From Zasmidium citrigriseum (taxonomy: Eukaryota; Ascomycota; Dothideomycetes; Mycosphaerellales; Mycosphaerellaceae): 64,000 nt of DNA. Position 1 is the first letter of the stretch, and each line of letters starts with the position of its first letter. The DNA lies in the NCBI GenBank assembly GCA_002786025.1, contig NHNW01000041.1:1-64000 (forward strand). Direction: 5' to 3'. Below are positions 31,134-42,402 of the stretch, one piece after another. The notes under the pieces are model-generated. The model made no database searches, was not told where the DNA came from, and worked only from the letters and a program-made list of their open reading frames with translations. The position numbers and the translations under genes are program-made.

Positions 31134-31673
31134 CTAATTGGCCTCGACCTCCAGCGCCCGCTTCTCGTCGATGACACCAGGCTTCTTAGGGGTGAATGTC
31201 GCGTCCTGGCCGACCATTCTCCTCGACAGCGCCCTCTCCAACTTGGCACCGAGGGCGATCTTGCTGACCTCCTCTGTCTTGTTGTTGCTCATCACAAAGC
31301 GCTGCTTGTCTGCCCGCATGTCGCTCATTCGGTCGAGCACGTTGGCAAAGGTCTTGATCTCGGCCGTCTTTGGATCGGTCGATGAGAGTGTGAGTGAACT
31401 GGAGGCGGCGGTAGGGTCTGCATTCCCGTAGATGGTGCGACCGCCCCGCTCAGGGATCGTTTGAGGCGTCAGGAAAGTCTGCTCGCTGAAGCGCGACGAG
31501 CCGTACTGCTGTGTAGAGGATCGGTTGGAGGTGGTGTCGAGGGTGGGAGCAATGGAGGGCTGCAGCGAGGGCGCGCCCGAGTAGGTGCTGAAGCGGGCGT
31601 CGTTGCGAGTCTGCGCAGGCATGTGAGTAGGGGAGTCAACAGTGGTTTTGTCGTGCCAATGGTGACGAACCAT
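31134..31673 (-). CDS. Conserved-looking hypothetical protein, basic
   Basis: The open frame extends upstream to 32081, but that part is Arg/Pro/His-rich and low in complexity. The ATG at 31673 (MVRHHWHDKTTVDS) gives 179 residues and is preferred. The N-terminal half is Ser/Thr-rich and probably disordered. The C-terminal half (TAEIKTFANVLDRMSDMRADKQ, KIALGAKLERALSRRMVGQDA, FTPKKPGVIDEKRALEVEAN) is helical, charged and reads like a constrained segment. No known domain, signal peptide or membrane segment is visible. A DNA- or protein-binding role would be speculation. Confidence 0.55.
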   Translation of the reverse strand: MVRHHWHDKTTVDSPTHMPAQTRNDARFSTYSGAPSLQPSIAPTLDTTSNRSSTQQYGSSRFSEQTFLTPQTIPERGGRTIYGNADPTAASSSLTLSSTDPKTAEIKTFANVLDRMSDMRADKQRFVMSNNKTEEVSKIALGAKLERALSRRMVGQDATFTPKKPGVIDEKRALEVEAN

Positions 31674-33600
31674 GGTGCGTGTCGAAGCCGTGGGCGTTTG
31701 CAGTTTAGTATGTTCCCTCGTGGGTCTCGCGTGTGCGGGTGCTGGTCTGCGGTTTCCTCCTGCTCGCCAATGGCGCCTCATTAGCTTCGGCTCCTTCACA
31801 CGTGGCAAAACGTGGGCAGCGACGACTGCAGCATACCTTGGTGCTTCGATGATGACCTCTGGCGTTCCTGTGGTCCGCGGCAGAGAGATGGCGAGCAGCG
31901 AGGGGGGCGGGCGACGGGCGACTTTTGGTGTTGTTATCCCTCTGTCGAGGCAAGTGAGACAGCCTGCTGAAACGGGGGCCGGATGCAGGTCTCGAGTGGC
32001 ACGACGTCGACACTGGCTCAGCGGACGGCGGCAGAGTGCGTCAATGTGGTGATAAGGTGGTTGGTGAGTGTATTCAGGCAAGCGGGCATGTCACGGAAGA
32101 ACCTGGAGTCTGTCGCTGCTTTTGACTTCGACGGGAAGATGGCGAGAGCCTTGGTGACGATCAGCAGGAGCCTGCGTCTTGCGCTGTCGATCCGTGTCAG
32201 GCGGTGGGCGATGGTGTCGAAGAGTGAGATTTACAGCAAACAATCGACTCTCTACACTACGTTCGCGGGTCAAAGAAAGCTGCGCGTCCGTTCCCAGCTG
32301 CGCCGTCTCCAGCATCCCCCTTTGAACCAGCTCCCAGCATCGCCGTCAGACAAGGGCTGCTTCATCGTGGTACCGTGCGACCATGTGGTCACCGGGATCA
32401 ACCTCCTGGCTGGGGACCGGTGCTAAAGTAAATTCGGTTCTCAACAAATCACGTCTCACGCTGTGCCGTGGCTCTCCACGTCCACGTGGAGGGAGAAGGA
32501 ATCCAACGCGGTGACCACGAGGAGAGGCTGCATGGAACTCTTCTCTTGCCTGCGCCTTCGTCGTCAGCATTTTCTCCGAAATCTGGACTCTGTTCTTCCG
32601 ACAAGTGCCGCCGTCCACGAAAAATGACAAGATTCGTATCATTGCTTGCGTCTGCCAGAGAGCTATCTACGACAATGCTCATCCAACACCAACTTGCCTC
32701 CCATCGGATCATGCGACCAACACGGCGAGGCAGAGGTGGCGACCGGATCCTGATGATGCAGTCCCTTTGGAAATCCTTGCTTCTATCTGCGGCAATCGTG
32801 CTGTGCCCTCCGTTCTCGGATTCCCTCGGTCAGCAGCAAAATTCAGCTCATCCGTGACCTTATCCTTTGCCTTGCAGATAAGAGGCTCAAAAGAGGGCAT
32901 CTTGCGTTCTCAATGTTCGGACTGCTGTCGGCGACGAGGCATTGCTAGTTGCCAATTGTACATCGGCAGGATCTGTAGGCGCAGATTCAGCCGAAGTGAG
33001 TGTTGAACATTGGGTAGGAGTGCACATTCCCACAAGCCTTCATCGAGGATACTGTAGCAGCGTCTTTGGCGAGTCTCCACAGAGCACCATAACCGGTCAG
33101 CAGATGCTGTGCGATTTAGAGCCACACGAGCAAGCCTTGAATGCCAGAACCCTTTCCACAAGAAAAGCAAGACTTTTGTTTCTGGTCTTACATGTTGGCT
33201 CTCACAGATCTAACGGCTCCGATCAAGTATCGCTTGCCAGCGCAGACGATGGTCATTGACGCATCTATGCCTTTTCTCCTGGCCGTTATGGTCACTCTAT
33301 CATAGCACGAGAGACCCTCATGCGCGGAGATGAGATCTGGCACGCTACGTAGCAGTCACCGCCCGACCACAAGGATCAGACAGAGTGATCGATAACCTGT
33401 GATGGGCAGGTTCAAATACATGGACGGAGCCACAAATACCCGCAACAGCAATTGAGACTTCGAAGACAATCAGCACATAGCAAATTCCGGAAACTCTTCA
33501 CCAAACTTGCCAGTCGCAAGGCAAAATCGTCAATCTCAACTGGCTCTGAGCTCCGAAGGTGAACGATATGCTTCATCGTCTCTCGAAGACCGCTGACGGT
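31674..33600. other. Gene-poor stretch of 1.9 kb
   Basis: This stretch holds the probable leader of the hypothetical gene and spacer DNA before the small secreted protein. Frames up to 147 codons on both strands have no domain character, and no consistent splicing was found. The segment just before 33601 should hold the promoter of the secreted protein. Confidence 0.5.
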
Positions 33601-33984
33601 ATGACAGCGACAATGCTGCTGCTGGCTATTCTCACAGTCTTCGCCCTGATCGGCGGCTTGCTCGCAGCACCCACGGCGAACAACATACAACAACGAAGCG
33701 TCGAACACAATGCACAGAGTTGCGTTGCAACGAACTGGGGCATCTTCAACCACTACAAGATCCAAATTGGTACTCCATTCGACAAGAAGCTCTGTGACGC
33801 TGCAACCGACAAGCTCTACAACAATCGCATCGAGGAGATTGCGTCTCTCTACAAGTGCAGATCTCTCGACGATGGAACCACGGAGATCAAGTTCAACTAC
33901 TTGTTCTACAGAGGCGGCAACATCAATGAGGCTTTGGAGCATGTTTTCCCTTCTGTCAACGGGTTCAATTGCCCTGATTACTAG
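33601..33984 (+). CDS. Small secreted cysteine-containing protein (effector candidate)
   Basis: A single exon of 127 residues from the ATG at 33601; an in-frame ATG at 33559 would add 14 charged residues ahead of the signal peptide and is less likely. MTATMLLLAILTVFALIGGL followed by LAAPT is a clear secretion signal. The mature chain has a possible Kex2-like site after NIQQR and four cysteines (in SCVATN, KLCDAA, YKCRSL and FNCPDY), suggesting two disulfides. The closing NGFNCPDY and the NWGIFNHYKI segment look like a family of fungal small secreted proteins. Size, secretion and Cys content fit candidate effectors or secreted regulators, but no activity is known. Confidence 0.7.
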   Translation: MTATMLLLAILTVFALIGGLLAAPTANNIQQRSVEHNAQSCVATNWGIFNHYKIQIGTPFDKKLCDAATDKLYNNRIEEIASLYKCRSLDDGTTEIKFNYLFYRGGNINEALEHVFPSVNGFNCPDY

Positions 33985-34815
33985 TATTGCTCCTGAGACA
34001 ATGTGGAGGTTCGATGGCTGCTGCTCTGCTGTGAGATAGTGGAACATATTTCCGGCGCGTCTGGCCGTGATGAGGCACATGAAGGACTTCGAGATATCTC
34101 TAAACGATACGGGGACTCTGTGTCGGCCGGCATGCTGAGTTGACTACTATTTGGGGATTGATACTGGTGTATGGCACCTGGAATGGAACGTCGTTCACAC
34201 ATATATCTTCTCCATAGTTATTCATGTCGTTAATGGGATTGTGATATAGTTGGCTAGACAAGGCCTGGAATGACGCTAACGTGTGCTGCGTGTGATTGGT
34301 GAAACAGCGTGCCTGGGTGGAGACGCGGAGATAGGTGAGGTAAGGTGAGGTATACGACTACCTCCTACGACTGCCTCTGGTCATTGCAAGCCATAGTCTA
34401 CACGCTGTGTGCCCACGCTGTCGTGCGATTTCTTTGTTACTGCTGCCGCCGGCGTTGTCCCACACACCTGGCACCGTCAACTGACATATCTCGTGCTCTA
34501 CTCACCGCAGCCGCCTGACCACTGCAGCAGCCCCGCGCTATCTTGCTCCCTCACGGCCGGCTCACCGTTCATGTCAAGACCACCAATCTCGCCGCCCGGC
34601 GCATAGCTCCCGACCGTGAAGACCATAGAAGACATCGACGCGCGCCAAGGGCGATTGTTTATCCCTCGTGACTACCGGCCGTTGTGTAGACCTCAAACGA
34701 GCGCGGCGCTTCCGTCGTCCGAAGCAACGGCAGAACCGCCATATCATATCGAGACAACATCTTTCGTGGATCGTACGAAGTAGGCAGACAAGCATCGACG
34801 GGACCTCACTATACC
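33985..34815. other. Intergenic region with short direct repeats
   Basis: AGGTGAGGTAAGGTGAGGTA near 34334-34353 is a short tandem repeat, and ACGACTACCTCCT / ACGACTGCCTCT follows it. The rest is pyrimidine-rich leader-like sequence before the septin-like gene. No gene was recognised. Confidence 0.45.
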
Positions 34816-37310
34816 ATGAATTCGAGCCAGAGCCCGGACACTCGTTTGAAAACCAGGAAGGGCAGACAGCCCAGTCTGACCAATCCTGGCCATTCAGGCC
34901 CGACTACCTTCTTCCTGAAGACCGAGAAAGAGTTGGAGAAGAGCGCACAGAGAGGCAGGAAACCCTCGCGGGCATCAGCTGTCTCGGAAGATACCACAGA
35001 GACCACACCAATGGCAAGCGTGATGGATGAGAGCTCGTTTGGCGTACAGAGCCTGGTATGTACCAGTGTGGAACTCTGCTTTTGGGCTATTCATCTCCTG
35101 TCGCTGTGCAGCTATGAATGCAGTAACTAGCTGAACTGACATTGAATAGGAAGAGACCATCAATTCGACATTCTCATCCACTGGCAGCCTCTCCCGGACT
35201 GCGAGCAACAGCACTGAACGATCATCTGAGCCAGATGCGGACGGTAATCTCACCCTTGGAAGAAGGCGGCCGCCAAACCGAGTGCATCCAACCATCATGG
35301 CTACAGGCCAACGTATTATCTCCTCAGAACGTCCGTTTAACCAGGCCTCTTCAGGTGCTTCACCCGAGCTATTTGCTTCACCGTTGCGAAACCCACATCT
35401 ACGGCGAGGCTCAGGGACCTCTTCAATCAACATGAGCCAACCACTCACTCCGATCAAATTCAGCCCGCATCAACACTCAGCTACTCCCAGCGAGCCACGA
35501 TCTGGATCGCCCAAGTCCTTCAGACTAAGCGACGAGGAGGGGAGCATCGCGGATGATGCCAGCAGTCAGGTCATCTTGTCTTCAAGTGGTGAAGAAGACG
35601 AATTACCCCAAGTCGAGCGCACACCCCAACTTGTTATGCCCAGTCTAGCGATGCCAGGACGGAGGCCTTTCACAGAACTTGGTCGTCGACTTGGTAGGGC
35701 AAAGATTTTGGTAGCCGGTCCCAAAGGCGTCGGCAAATCCAGCTTCATCAGCAGTGTGCTGCGATCATCTGAGCACATCGTCCACGTTGATCCCGCAATC
35801 ATTGGCGCAAGTCATGCCTCGTTCAACACCGCCGGCAACGACGAACACGAGATTCCTTCTTATCCAGAAATTCAGGCATCGACGAGGCCTCTCCCATCCT
35901 GGTGGACAGATTTTGAGAGTCGACGGATGCTAAACCGTCGAAAGAGCATCGGCGAAGGCGCCCTGGACCGTAACCTAACATTTGTTGACAGCGCTGGCTT
36001 GGACACTGACAGTGATGTTCAACGATTACTGCACTACCTAAAATCTGATCTACAGAGGACTGCTCGATTGGATAGCATGGGCGACAGTGACCTAGTGAAT
36101 CTGCTGAGCGGGTGAGTCTTTCAATCATTCTGAATACCAAGCCATGCACTGACATACTCGCAGTGATGGCGGTGCGCAAATTGACGCCACGATATACCTA
36201 TTCGATCCATCGCCCGATGAAGATTCGAAGCCAATCCAATCCAGGCTGAGCGAGAAGCAACAAGAACTCGTGCAACACCTGTGCAAATGGAACAACTTCA
36301 TCCCTGTCATAGCCCGCGCGGATACAGTAACGCCGGATGCACTTGAGATAAGAAAAAGTCAAATCCGCGAGACTCTTGACCTCATCAGAGCGGAGCCATA
36401 TGTGCTTTCAGAGACAAGTCCAGCAGCAACACCAGGCTCAGAGCCATTCGCGGTCTCGGCGGCGCTGGGCGACGATGCTGAGGTCATTGATGCCAGCATC
36501 TTGATGTCTTCGCAATACATGCAACCAATGCTTCCCAGCGAGCTCAGCAGCCTACTGGAACATCTGCTGACACCGGACAACATATCAAGGATGCGTCACT
36601 TATCAGCCATCAAGTTCGTCCTGTGGAGACAACAGAATCTAGGCTATCATGTCAGCCGTAATCTGTCTCTTCGAGACCGAAGCCCAGGCGACATCAGCAT
36701 CGGCAGCATGGAACCTAGCAAAGTACTGGTGCCACACTCTACCTCCAGCTACTATCGCGCCGGATCTCCTGGTTTCTCGGAAAATTCTCGCCAATCGACA
36801 AATGGAGCAGATGGCTTGACGTTACCACGCTACAACGAGCAGCCGTCAGAGCCGTTCCGACAGGTGCGTCTGGCAAAGTGGGCACAAGACCTGCAGAGGA
36901 GTCTTGCCAACGAGCGCGGCAAATACTTGGATATGTATAATGGCTTTCCGGCAGACTGGAGCTCCGGGAGCAGTGAGAAGGATGGTCAAGCTCTAGTGAC
37001 TACAAACGGTACTCGCCCGGCGCGAGGACACCTTGGCGGTGATCTTGGAGTAATCGATCCCCGAGATCCACTCGGCGTGCTTGCATTCGGACAAGCATTC
37101 AGGCGGAGAGGATACTTCATGCTTCAAGTCGTTGGTGGTTGCGGTCTCATCGGCGCGGTTGCCGTCTGGATACTGAGGCATTGGACGGAGGTCCAAGACT
37201 TCTTTGGCGTTGGACAACCAAGCATGGTGCAGACAACGGCTGTGCCTGCTCCTTCGCCAAAGAGCTGGTTGGACAACAGCGACCTACGAGGGTTCTTTGG
37301 CTGGAGGTAA
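34816..37310 (+). CDS. Septin-like GTPase with C-terminal transmembrane segment
   Basis: Three exons, 34816-35055, 35150-36111 and 36164-37310, giving 782 residues. A 260-residue Ser/Pro/Arg-rich N-terminus precedes the P-loop GPKGVGKSS (G1, about 270-278). FVDSAGL (G3, about 360-366) and PVIARADTVTP (G4, equivalent to the septin AKAD) follow in septin order. A central disordered region then leads to FRQVRLAKWAQDLQRSL. YFMLQVVGGCGLIGAVAVWI near residue 720-740 is a membrane helix just before the C-terminus. Canonical septins have a C-terminal coiled coil instead. GTP binding seems retained; catalysis and filament formation are unproven. Acting at a cell membrane or organelle surface is inference from the anchor. 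Confidence 0.82.
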
Positions 37311-37941
37311 ACAGGACTCGAAGTGTACTCCACTCACGCCCAGCATGTTTCATGTGTTAAGATATCCACGGTTCATGGCCTGATGAACATTTCGAATAGC
37401 GGCATTTCTCTATTCTAACCCCGCGAAATGGAACCTAAGATCTATTGAAATACCATTCCTTTGCCAAGGGTGAGGTCCACTTGACCAAGCTTGCAAGGAT
37501 CAAGAAAACGCCCAGGCAAGTCCAAGAAGAGAACCAGATCTTGTTCTTGCCCTTGATCCCACTTCACTTCCTCTTGTCTTTTCTCATGTTCTAGCGCTTC
37601 CTGATGCTCTCCCACGTTCACGCCTTCGGCTTCTTATAATTCGTTCCTCGCAGAAAGATATACGTCCTCCTTCTGAGATGAAGGTCCGTTGGGCCTCCAG
37701 CAAACGGCCCCAACCTATTCCATCGGTTGGCCTATCGGCTGCCATCAGCACCCTGCAGACGCCTGCCTCTCCAACAGTCAGCAATTGTTCAGCTGTGGCT
37801 TTACTTGGCGCGCCGGATTGGTGGACGCGATGTCTGCACATCTGGGCATCCACTGGGCGTGATGTTTAAGATGCGACTTCACACTCACCAGCTCGCTCCA
37901 AGACAGGACGGTCCCAATCGTCGCTGTCCAGCTTCGCCGCG
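37311..37941. other. Intergenic region between tandem genes
   Basis: Terminator and promoter spacer between the septin-like and LtrA genes. Short frames on both strands have no domain features. The stretch just before 37942 is presumably the LtrA leader. Confidence 0.5.
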
Positions 37942-40047
37942 ATGACGAGTTCGCCAGCCACGGGTGACATCGAGAAGCAACAGGTCGGCCTTGAGAACAC
38001 CACAGAGGAGCATTCGCATCACCACCACCATGGAGCTCACTTGAGAGAACGGCTACGGCATTTCCTTCATCCCAATGGCAAGCGGATTCATGTTGCTGGC
38101 TCACCAGAAGAAGCTCTCACACTCCGGACGCGACTTGAACAGATCCACTCTAATGATGACTTTGATATCTATATCTCTGGAACCCCGGAGCATCTAGAGG
38201 CTTTGAGGTCGGCGCAGAATCATCATGAGGATCGGAGAGATCAGTTGAGGCAGGAGCATCCGGAGATGTTTGAGCGGTTTTCGAAGGTACATAATGAGTT
38301 GGACGCGTTGGCTATGGAGCTTGAGCGGGTTACGACGGTGAGTTGAGAGTCGTTGTTGAGCTTGGAGGTCTACTGACACTTTCTTGTAGCACGGCGTCTC
38401 CTTAGATGCCCATTTCAGCCGCTTTGGATACAACGCCCATGTGAGGAGCTACGACGATGAGAGTCCGAGTGCCTCTGGTGTCTCTACTCCTCACACGTCT
38501 TCGTTATCAGACAAGTCATCTTCAGCGTACGAACGTGGATTCGCCACGCCGTTGAAGCTGTTCAAGGTTCCTACGTTGAGGCAGTACTTCCACAAAGGCA
38601 TTCTATGGAGAGCTTCAGGATCTGAGGAAGTCCAGTCTTTTGAGCTGTTCGTAGATCTGCTCTACGTTGGTATTTTGCAGATTCAGGGAGATTATACCTC
38701 TGAGCATCCGACTGGCTTGTCTCTACTGCATTTTGTCATTACGTTCAGTCTGTCGTACAAGATTTGGAACGACATGCAACTTGTGAGTGAACATACAAGC
38801 CGTGGTATGGATACATTGCTAACATCCTCCAGTTTATCAGCTGGTTCGAAACAGACGATGTGTTCCAACGAGTATCAATCCTGTTCCTCCTAGCCTGCCT
38901 CTTCGGATACACGACCAACATCGTCGAAGCCTTCGATCACACCTATCCCACTCTCATAGGCTTCTACCTTGCGGCGAGGCTCTACATGGCATGCTACCTC
39001 CTATTGTGCGGATATCTCGTCCCCATGGTCCGACCCGTAATGCTCTTCCACATCGCCGTGACTCTGATCGCGGCAGCGCTCTGGGTCGCATCCATCCACG
39101 TAGGCTGGCCGGGCCAACTCGCTCTCATCTGGCCAGCGCTGTTCATCGACTACTTCGGACAGATCGGATACGTGATCATCCAGATGATCCTCAACAAAGT
39201 CGGCGGCAAGGGGAAGACTTGGTTCGATTCCAAATTCGAGTTCATTCCGGCCGTCAACATTGAACACCGGACCGAGCGGACCAATGCTTTTGTCTCCCTT
39301 GTCTTCGGCTACACGGTCGTTGCCATCCTCTATCAGAGTGCGACCAACGGCATTGATGCTTTCTTCGGCAAGGCCATCTTGGGCGTGATACAGTGCTTCA
39401 TTTTCAACTGGATGTACTTCGAAATCGACAGCTCCAACCTGCTGATCCACGCAATCCGAAGACATAAAATAAGCGCCCTGGCCTGGTCTTTCGCACATCT
39501 CCCGTTCATCATGATGTTTGTTCTCGGTGGTGGCGGCCTCTCTCGCCTGGTGGTCGCCAATGATGCGCCGAACTCTCATCTCGACTGGCTCACGGAAGAA
39601 TATCAAGAACGCAGCGAAGAAGAGATCCCCGTTGGGATCCGCTGGTTCTATTGCGCAGGATTCGGCATCGCTCTCTTGTGCATGGCTCTGATCGCCATTT
39701 CTCACGTTCATCGAGAACATGAGGGGATCCGATTGACCAAGAAGTTCCGGCTCGTGGCTCGCCTGGCTATTGCTATCATCATCATCTGCTTACCTCTGGC
39801 TCACGACCTCAACTCTTTGGATTTGATTGGCACCGTAACGGGGCTTCTTGTGCTTTTGCTCATCACGGAGCTCTGGGCTGCATCGAACGCTCATGAGAAG
39901 CTATTCGGAAGGGATCGGGCGTGTCGGTATACGGGGCGGTGTTCCAAAGGCCAACTGTTGGAGATGGTCAAGCATGGCAAAGGCTTGGATGTCGACGAGT
40001 TGTCCAGTGATAAGGAGAAGTATCGCGGGCACACCGTTGGTCCTTGA
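37942..40047 (+). CDS. LtrA-family (low temperature requirement A) membrane protein
   Basis: Three exons, 37942-38337, 38390-38782 and 38833-40047, giving 667 residues. The soluble N-terminus (about 1-190) includes a His-rich stretch EHSHHHHHGAHLRERL and a helical region. After LRQYFHKGILWRASGSEEVQSFELFVDLLYVGIL, the family start, about nine to ten membrane helices follow, with FIDYFGQIGYVII, FEFIPAVNIEHRTERTNAFV, NWMYFEIDSS and AHLPFIMMFVLGGG as recognisable LtrA core segments. The bacterial family member was named from cold-sensitive growth, but no transport activity is established, and fungal members are uncharacterised. The C-terminal tail is charged. It converges tightly (70 nt) with the following minus-strand gene. 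Confidence 0.86.
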
Positions 40048-40117
40048 GTTGTCGATAGTTCGCAGGACATCGAACTCGTCCCTGCGATTGCAAATCCAAG
40101 CACATTCTTCAGCCCCT

Positions 40118-41470
40118 TCATGTGATCTCCTTCGAAAGCGCAGCATGCGTCTCAGCCGTAACCATCAGCGGCTCAGGAACGAGCTTAATCACATCATCTC
40201 CTTCAAGTTCCTTCACTTTCCGATCCGGATCCCACTCTCTCGTAGCCGTCACCGGCGTACTATCAAGCTCAGCACACTTCGGCCCAAACTTATCCGTCCC
40301 GTACCCCAGTGAGACTTCAGCGGGCAGCTCGATGGGAAACCGTCCCTCATCACCAGGTAACTCCGGCACCTCGAAAATCACATTCTCCGGATTCGGCGCT
40401 TCGACAGCCTTGATCGACTCCTCTCCGGCTTCGTGTACGATGTCTTGGATGGCGTCTGCTGGCACGCCCTCTTCGTCTAGCTGTGAGACCACCAGACAGA
40501 ATTTCCGCTCTTCTGTCTTTCGATCTCTGTCGTCTCGACTTGAGTAGAGGAGGGGGTGTTTACTCAACGTCGGACTTCGATGATTCGGTCTTTTCATCGC
40601 TGACGCGCTCAGCTCCAGATGGACGAAGAGTCCTAGCTTTTTGAATTCGTTCTCGTTCCATTGTTTCAGCAAATCGCCAAGACCTCCGTCTTCCATGTTT
40701 GATAGGCCGGCTTTGACTCTCTTCTCTTGGATGGAGTGATTTAACGATCGTCCGACGTATACGCTCGTCAAGATCGCGCCGGTCAAAGCCGTGGCTGTCG
40801 CGGCGCCGACCATCTGTGCATAGTCTTGCTTGCTAAATTTCGTCGCTTCGATGACTTGGGTCGTGAAGCGTTCCCACACCTCGGGTCGGACGCGGAGCTC
40901 GAAGAGGTCGGGGTGGTAGGGGAATCCGGATTTTAGGTTGGTGCCTTTTGTTCGAATTCGGAGGCAGTTGTCGTCGCCTAAGCTGCTTCCACTGGCGATT
41001 GTACTTGTGTCTGAAAACATGCGGCGAGATATGGCGGAGTCTGGCGCCAGGATGCTGGATTCGGCTATTGAAGTGGCTCGCGAGGATGAGGCTCTCATGG
41101 GTGAGTAGGGTGGTGGAGCTGTCGTTGGACTAAGTCCAGAGATCGTTTCCGAGTAGTTTGAGGGCGAATATAGTTGATAATTGTCCTCGGTCTGAAACGT
41201 AGCAGAGGTGTCGATGGCATTGGAGGTATGATCATGGTTGTCCATGGAGCTTCTTGAGTTGATCGCACTCGCAGGGGCGATGTCGCGACTGGTCCTCGTT
41301 GGAGTGTTGTCGATGGCATGGTCATTGTTCGCCGTCGGTGGAGAGATGTGCCGTATTACGCTGTCATTGCCATGCTCGTGTCGCATCAATTGTTGTTTGG
41401 CTTCTTTCTCTTTGGCCCTCTTATCACTGATCTTTCTTGACAGGACCAGGATCCCAGTAGTGAGAAACAT
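40118..41470 (-). CDS. Hypothetical fungal protein with central hydrophobic segment
   Basis: An open minus-strand frame of 450 residues from the ATG at 41470. The start MFLTTGILVLSRKISDKRAK has a short hydrophobic run that may be the end of a longer first membrane segment, because in-frame sequence upstream and a possible splice acceptor just before it suggest a missing 5' exon. A Ser/Asn/Thr-rich region (30-165) precedes a conserved-looking part: PYHPDLFELRVRPEVWERF, YAQMVGAATATALTGAILT (likely helix) and LKQWNENEFKKLGLFVHLELS. The acidic C-terminus ends in TAETHAALSKEIT. I do not recognise the family. Function unknown. Confidence 0.6.
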   Translation of the reverse strand: MFLTTGILVLSRKISDKRAKEKEAKQQLMRHEHGNDSVIRHISPPTANNDHAIDNTPTRTSRDIAPASAINSRSSMDNHDHTSNAIDTSATFQTEDNYQLYSPSNYSETISGLSPTTAPPPYSPMRASSSRATSIAESSILAPDSAISRRMFSDTSTIASGSSLGDDNCLRIRTKGTNLKSGFPYHPDLFELRVRPEVWERFTTQVIEATKFSKQDYAQMVGAATATALTGAILTSVYVGRSLNHSIQEKRVKAGLSNMEDGGLGDLLKQWNENEFKKLGLFVHLELSASAMKRPNHRSPTLSKHPLLYSSRDDRDRKTEERKFCLVVSQLDEEGVPADAIQDIVHEAGEESIKAVEAPNPENVIFEVPELPGDEGRFPIELPAEVSLGYGTDKFGPKCAELDSTPVTATREWDPDRKVKELEGDDVIKLVPEPLMVTAETHAALSKEIT

Positions 41471-42402
41471 GTTCGGGGTGCTTTTGAGGTAATAGCAATG
41501 TCTAAGAAGAGAAGCAAGGATTCAACAAGAAGACTAGAAGAAAGGAGCAAGGGATCTCATCACCTCGACGGTAGCACGCGTCACGTAATGGTGCTCAGAA
41601 AGGAAGATTGCGAGAACTGCGAGCTGAAAGCTGCTGCTCCACAATGTACCATCGCGGCGGCCGGAGAATGACATAGTGCCTTCGTCGTCACCGTACGTTG
41701 AGGGAGCCATTGGCAAGGCAGACGGATTCCTTCATGATCGCTACTACCGCACTGCGTCTAGCGCTCCTTGATTGAGCTTCTTCCAATGAAGAACGGTGGT
41801 TCGAGTGGTTACGGTTGCACCGCCTTCAGGACAAGCATCGACAAGCAAATGCGAGAAGCTCAGCCCTCAGCCTTGAAAACAGCACTACGCCCAAAGTTGC
41901 ATTCTTTCGCGGGTCCAAGGACTTGATTGGTCTGGAGCCTCGACGGTATCCACTTTTCGCGTGCTGAGGGATCCGGTATCCGGCAAGGTGCGCGACCGGC
42001 TATCTCAAAGCAGCAGGCGATGCGACTAGGCCCTTGCTCTTCATCATCGTTGTGCTGGTACGACTTGCAGGCCTTTCTTCAGCTGAACTCGCAGAACGTC
42101 GTCTTGACCGACTCGGTCCAATCATGCGTCGGCGCGCTGCTGATCAAGATGGGTTTAGACAGCATGAGGCCCCTGTTGTAGGCTCAGCTCAATGTTGCTT
42201 GCCTGCATCGCGTGCTAGGCGAAGCCGTGCACAATATCGTCGGTTGAGACAGAGACGACCCAAGAATATCTTCCACCGTTAGACAGGTAGTATATAGAGA
42301 TAGGCAGAGTATCTCACTCGTCTGTCATATCCCCATTGCCCTCTTGTACTCACTTACCAACACTTCACAACTCTTCATCGATTTCTAAAAACGCCAGTCT
42401 CC
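41471..42402. other. Divergent intergenic region, possibly with a missing 5' exon
   Basis: This stretch lies between the starts of the hypothetical minus-strand gene and the Ost-alpha-like gene. A 60-codon minus-strand frame at 41534-41716 contains a hydrophobic stretch and might be an upstream exon of the 40118-41470 gene, but no splice join kept the frame. The rest is promoter sequence. Confidence 0.45.
42290..42297 (+). promoter_or_regulatory. TATA-like box upstream of the Ost-alpha-like gene
   Basis: GTATATAG about 105-113 nt before the ATG at 42403 is the best TATA candidate in this promoter. Identified by motif and distance only. Confidence 0.35.

Noticed and set aside
32091..33259. 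Multiple 60-147-codon frames on both strands
   Set aside because: Mutually overlapping, Arg/Ser-rich, without conserved motifs or consistent splice structure.
39001..39720. 239-codon antisense frame
   Set aside because: It lies opposite the LtrA coding exon, is rich in Asp/Arg/His from the reverse reading of helices, and has no domain features.
41797..41830. GTGGTTCGAGTGGTTACGG resembling a tRNA A box
   Set aside because: No B box or acceptor pairing within 70 nt.
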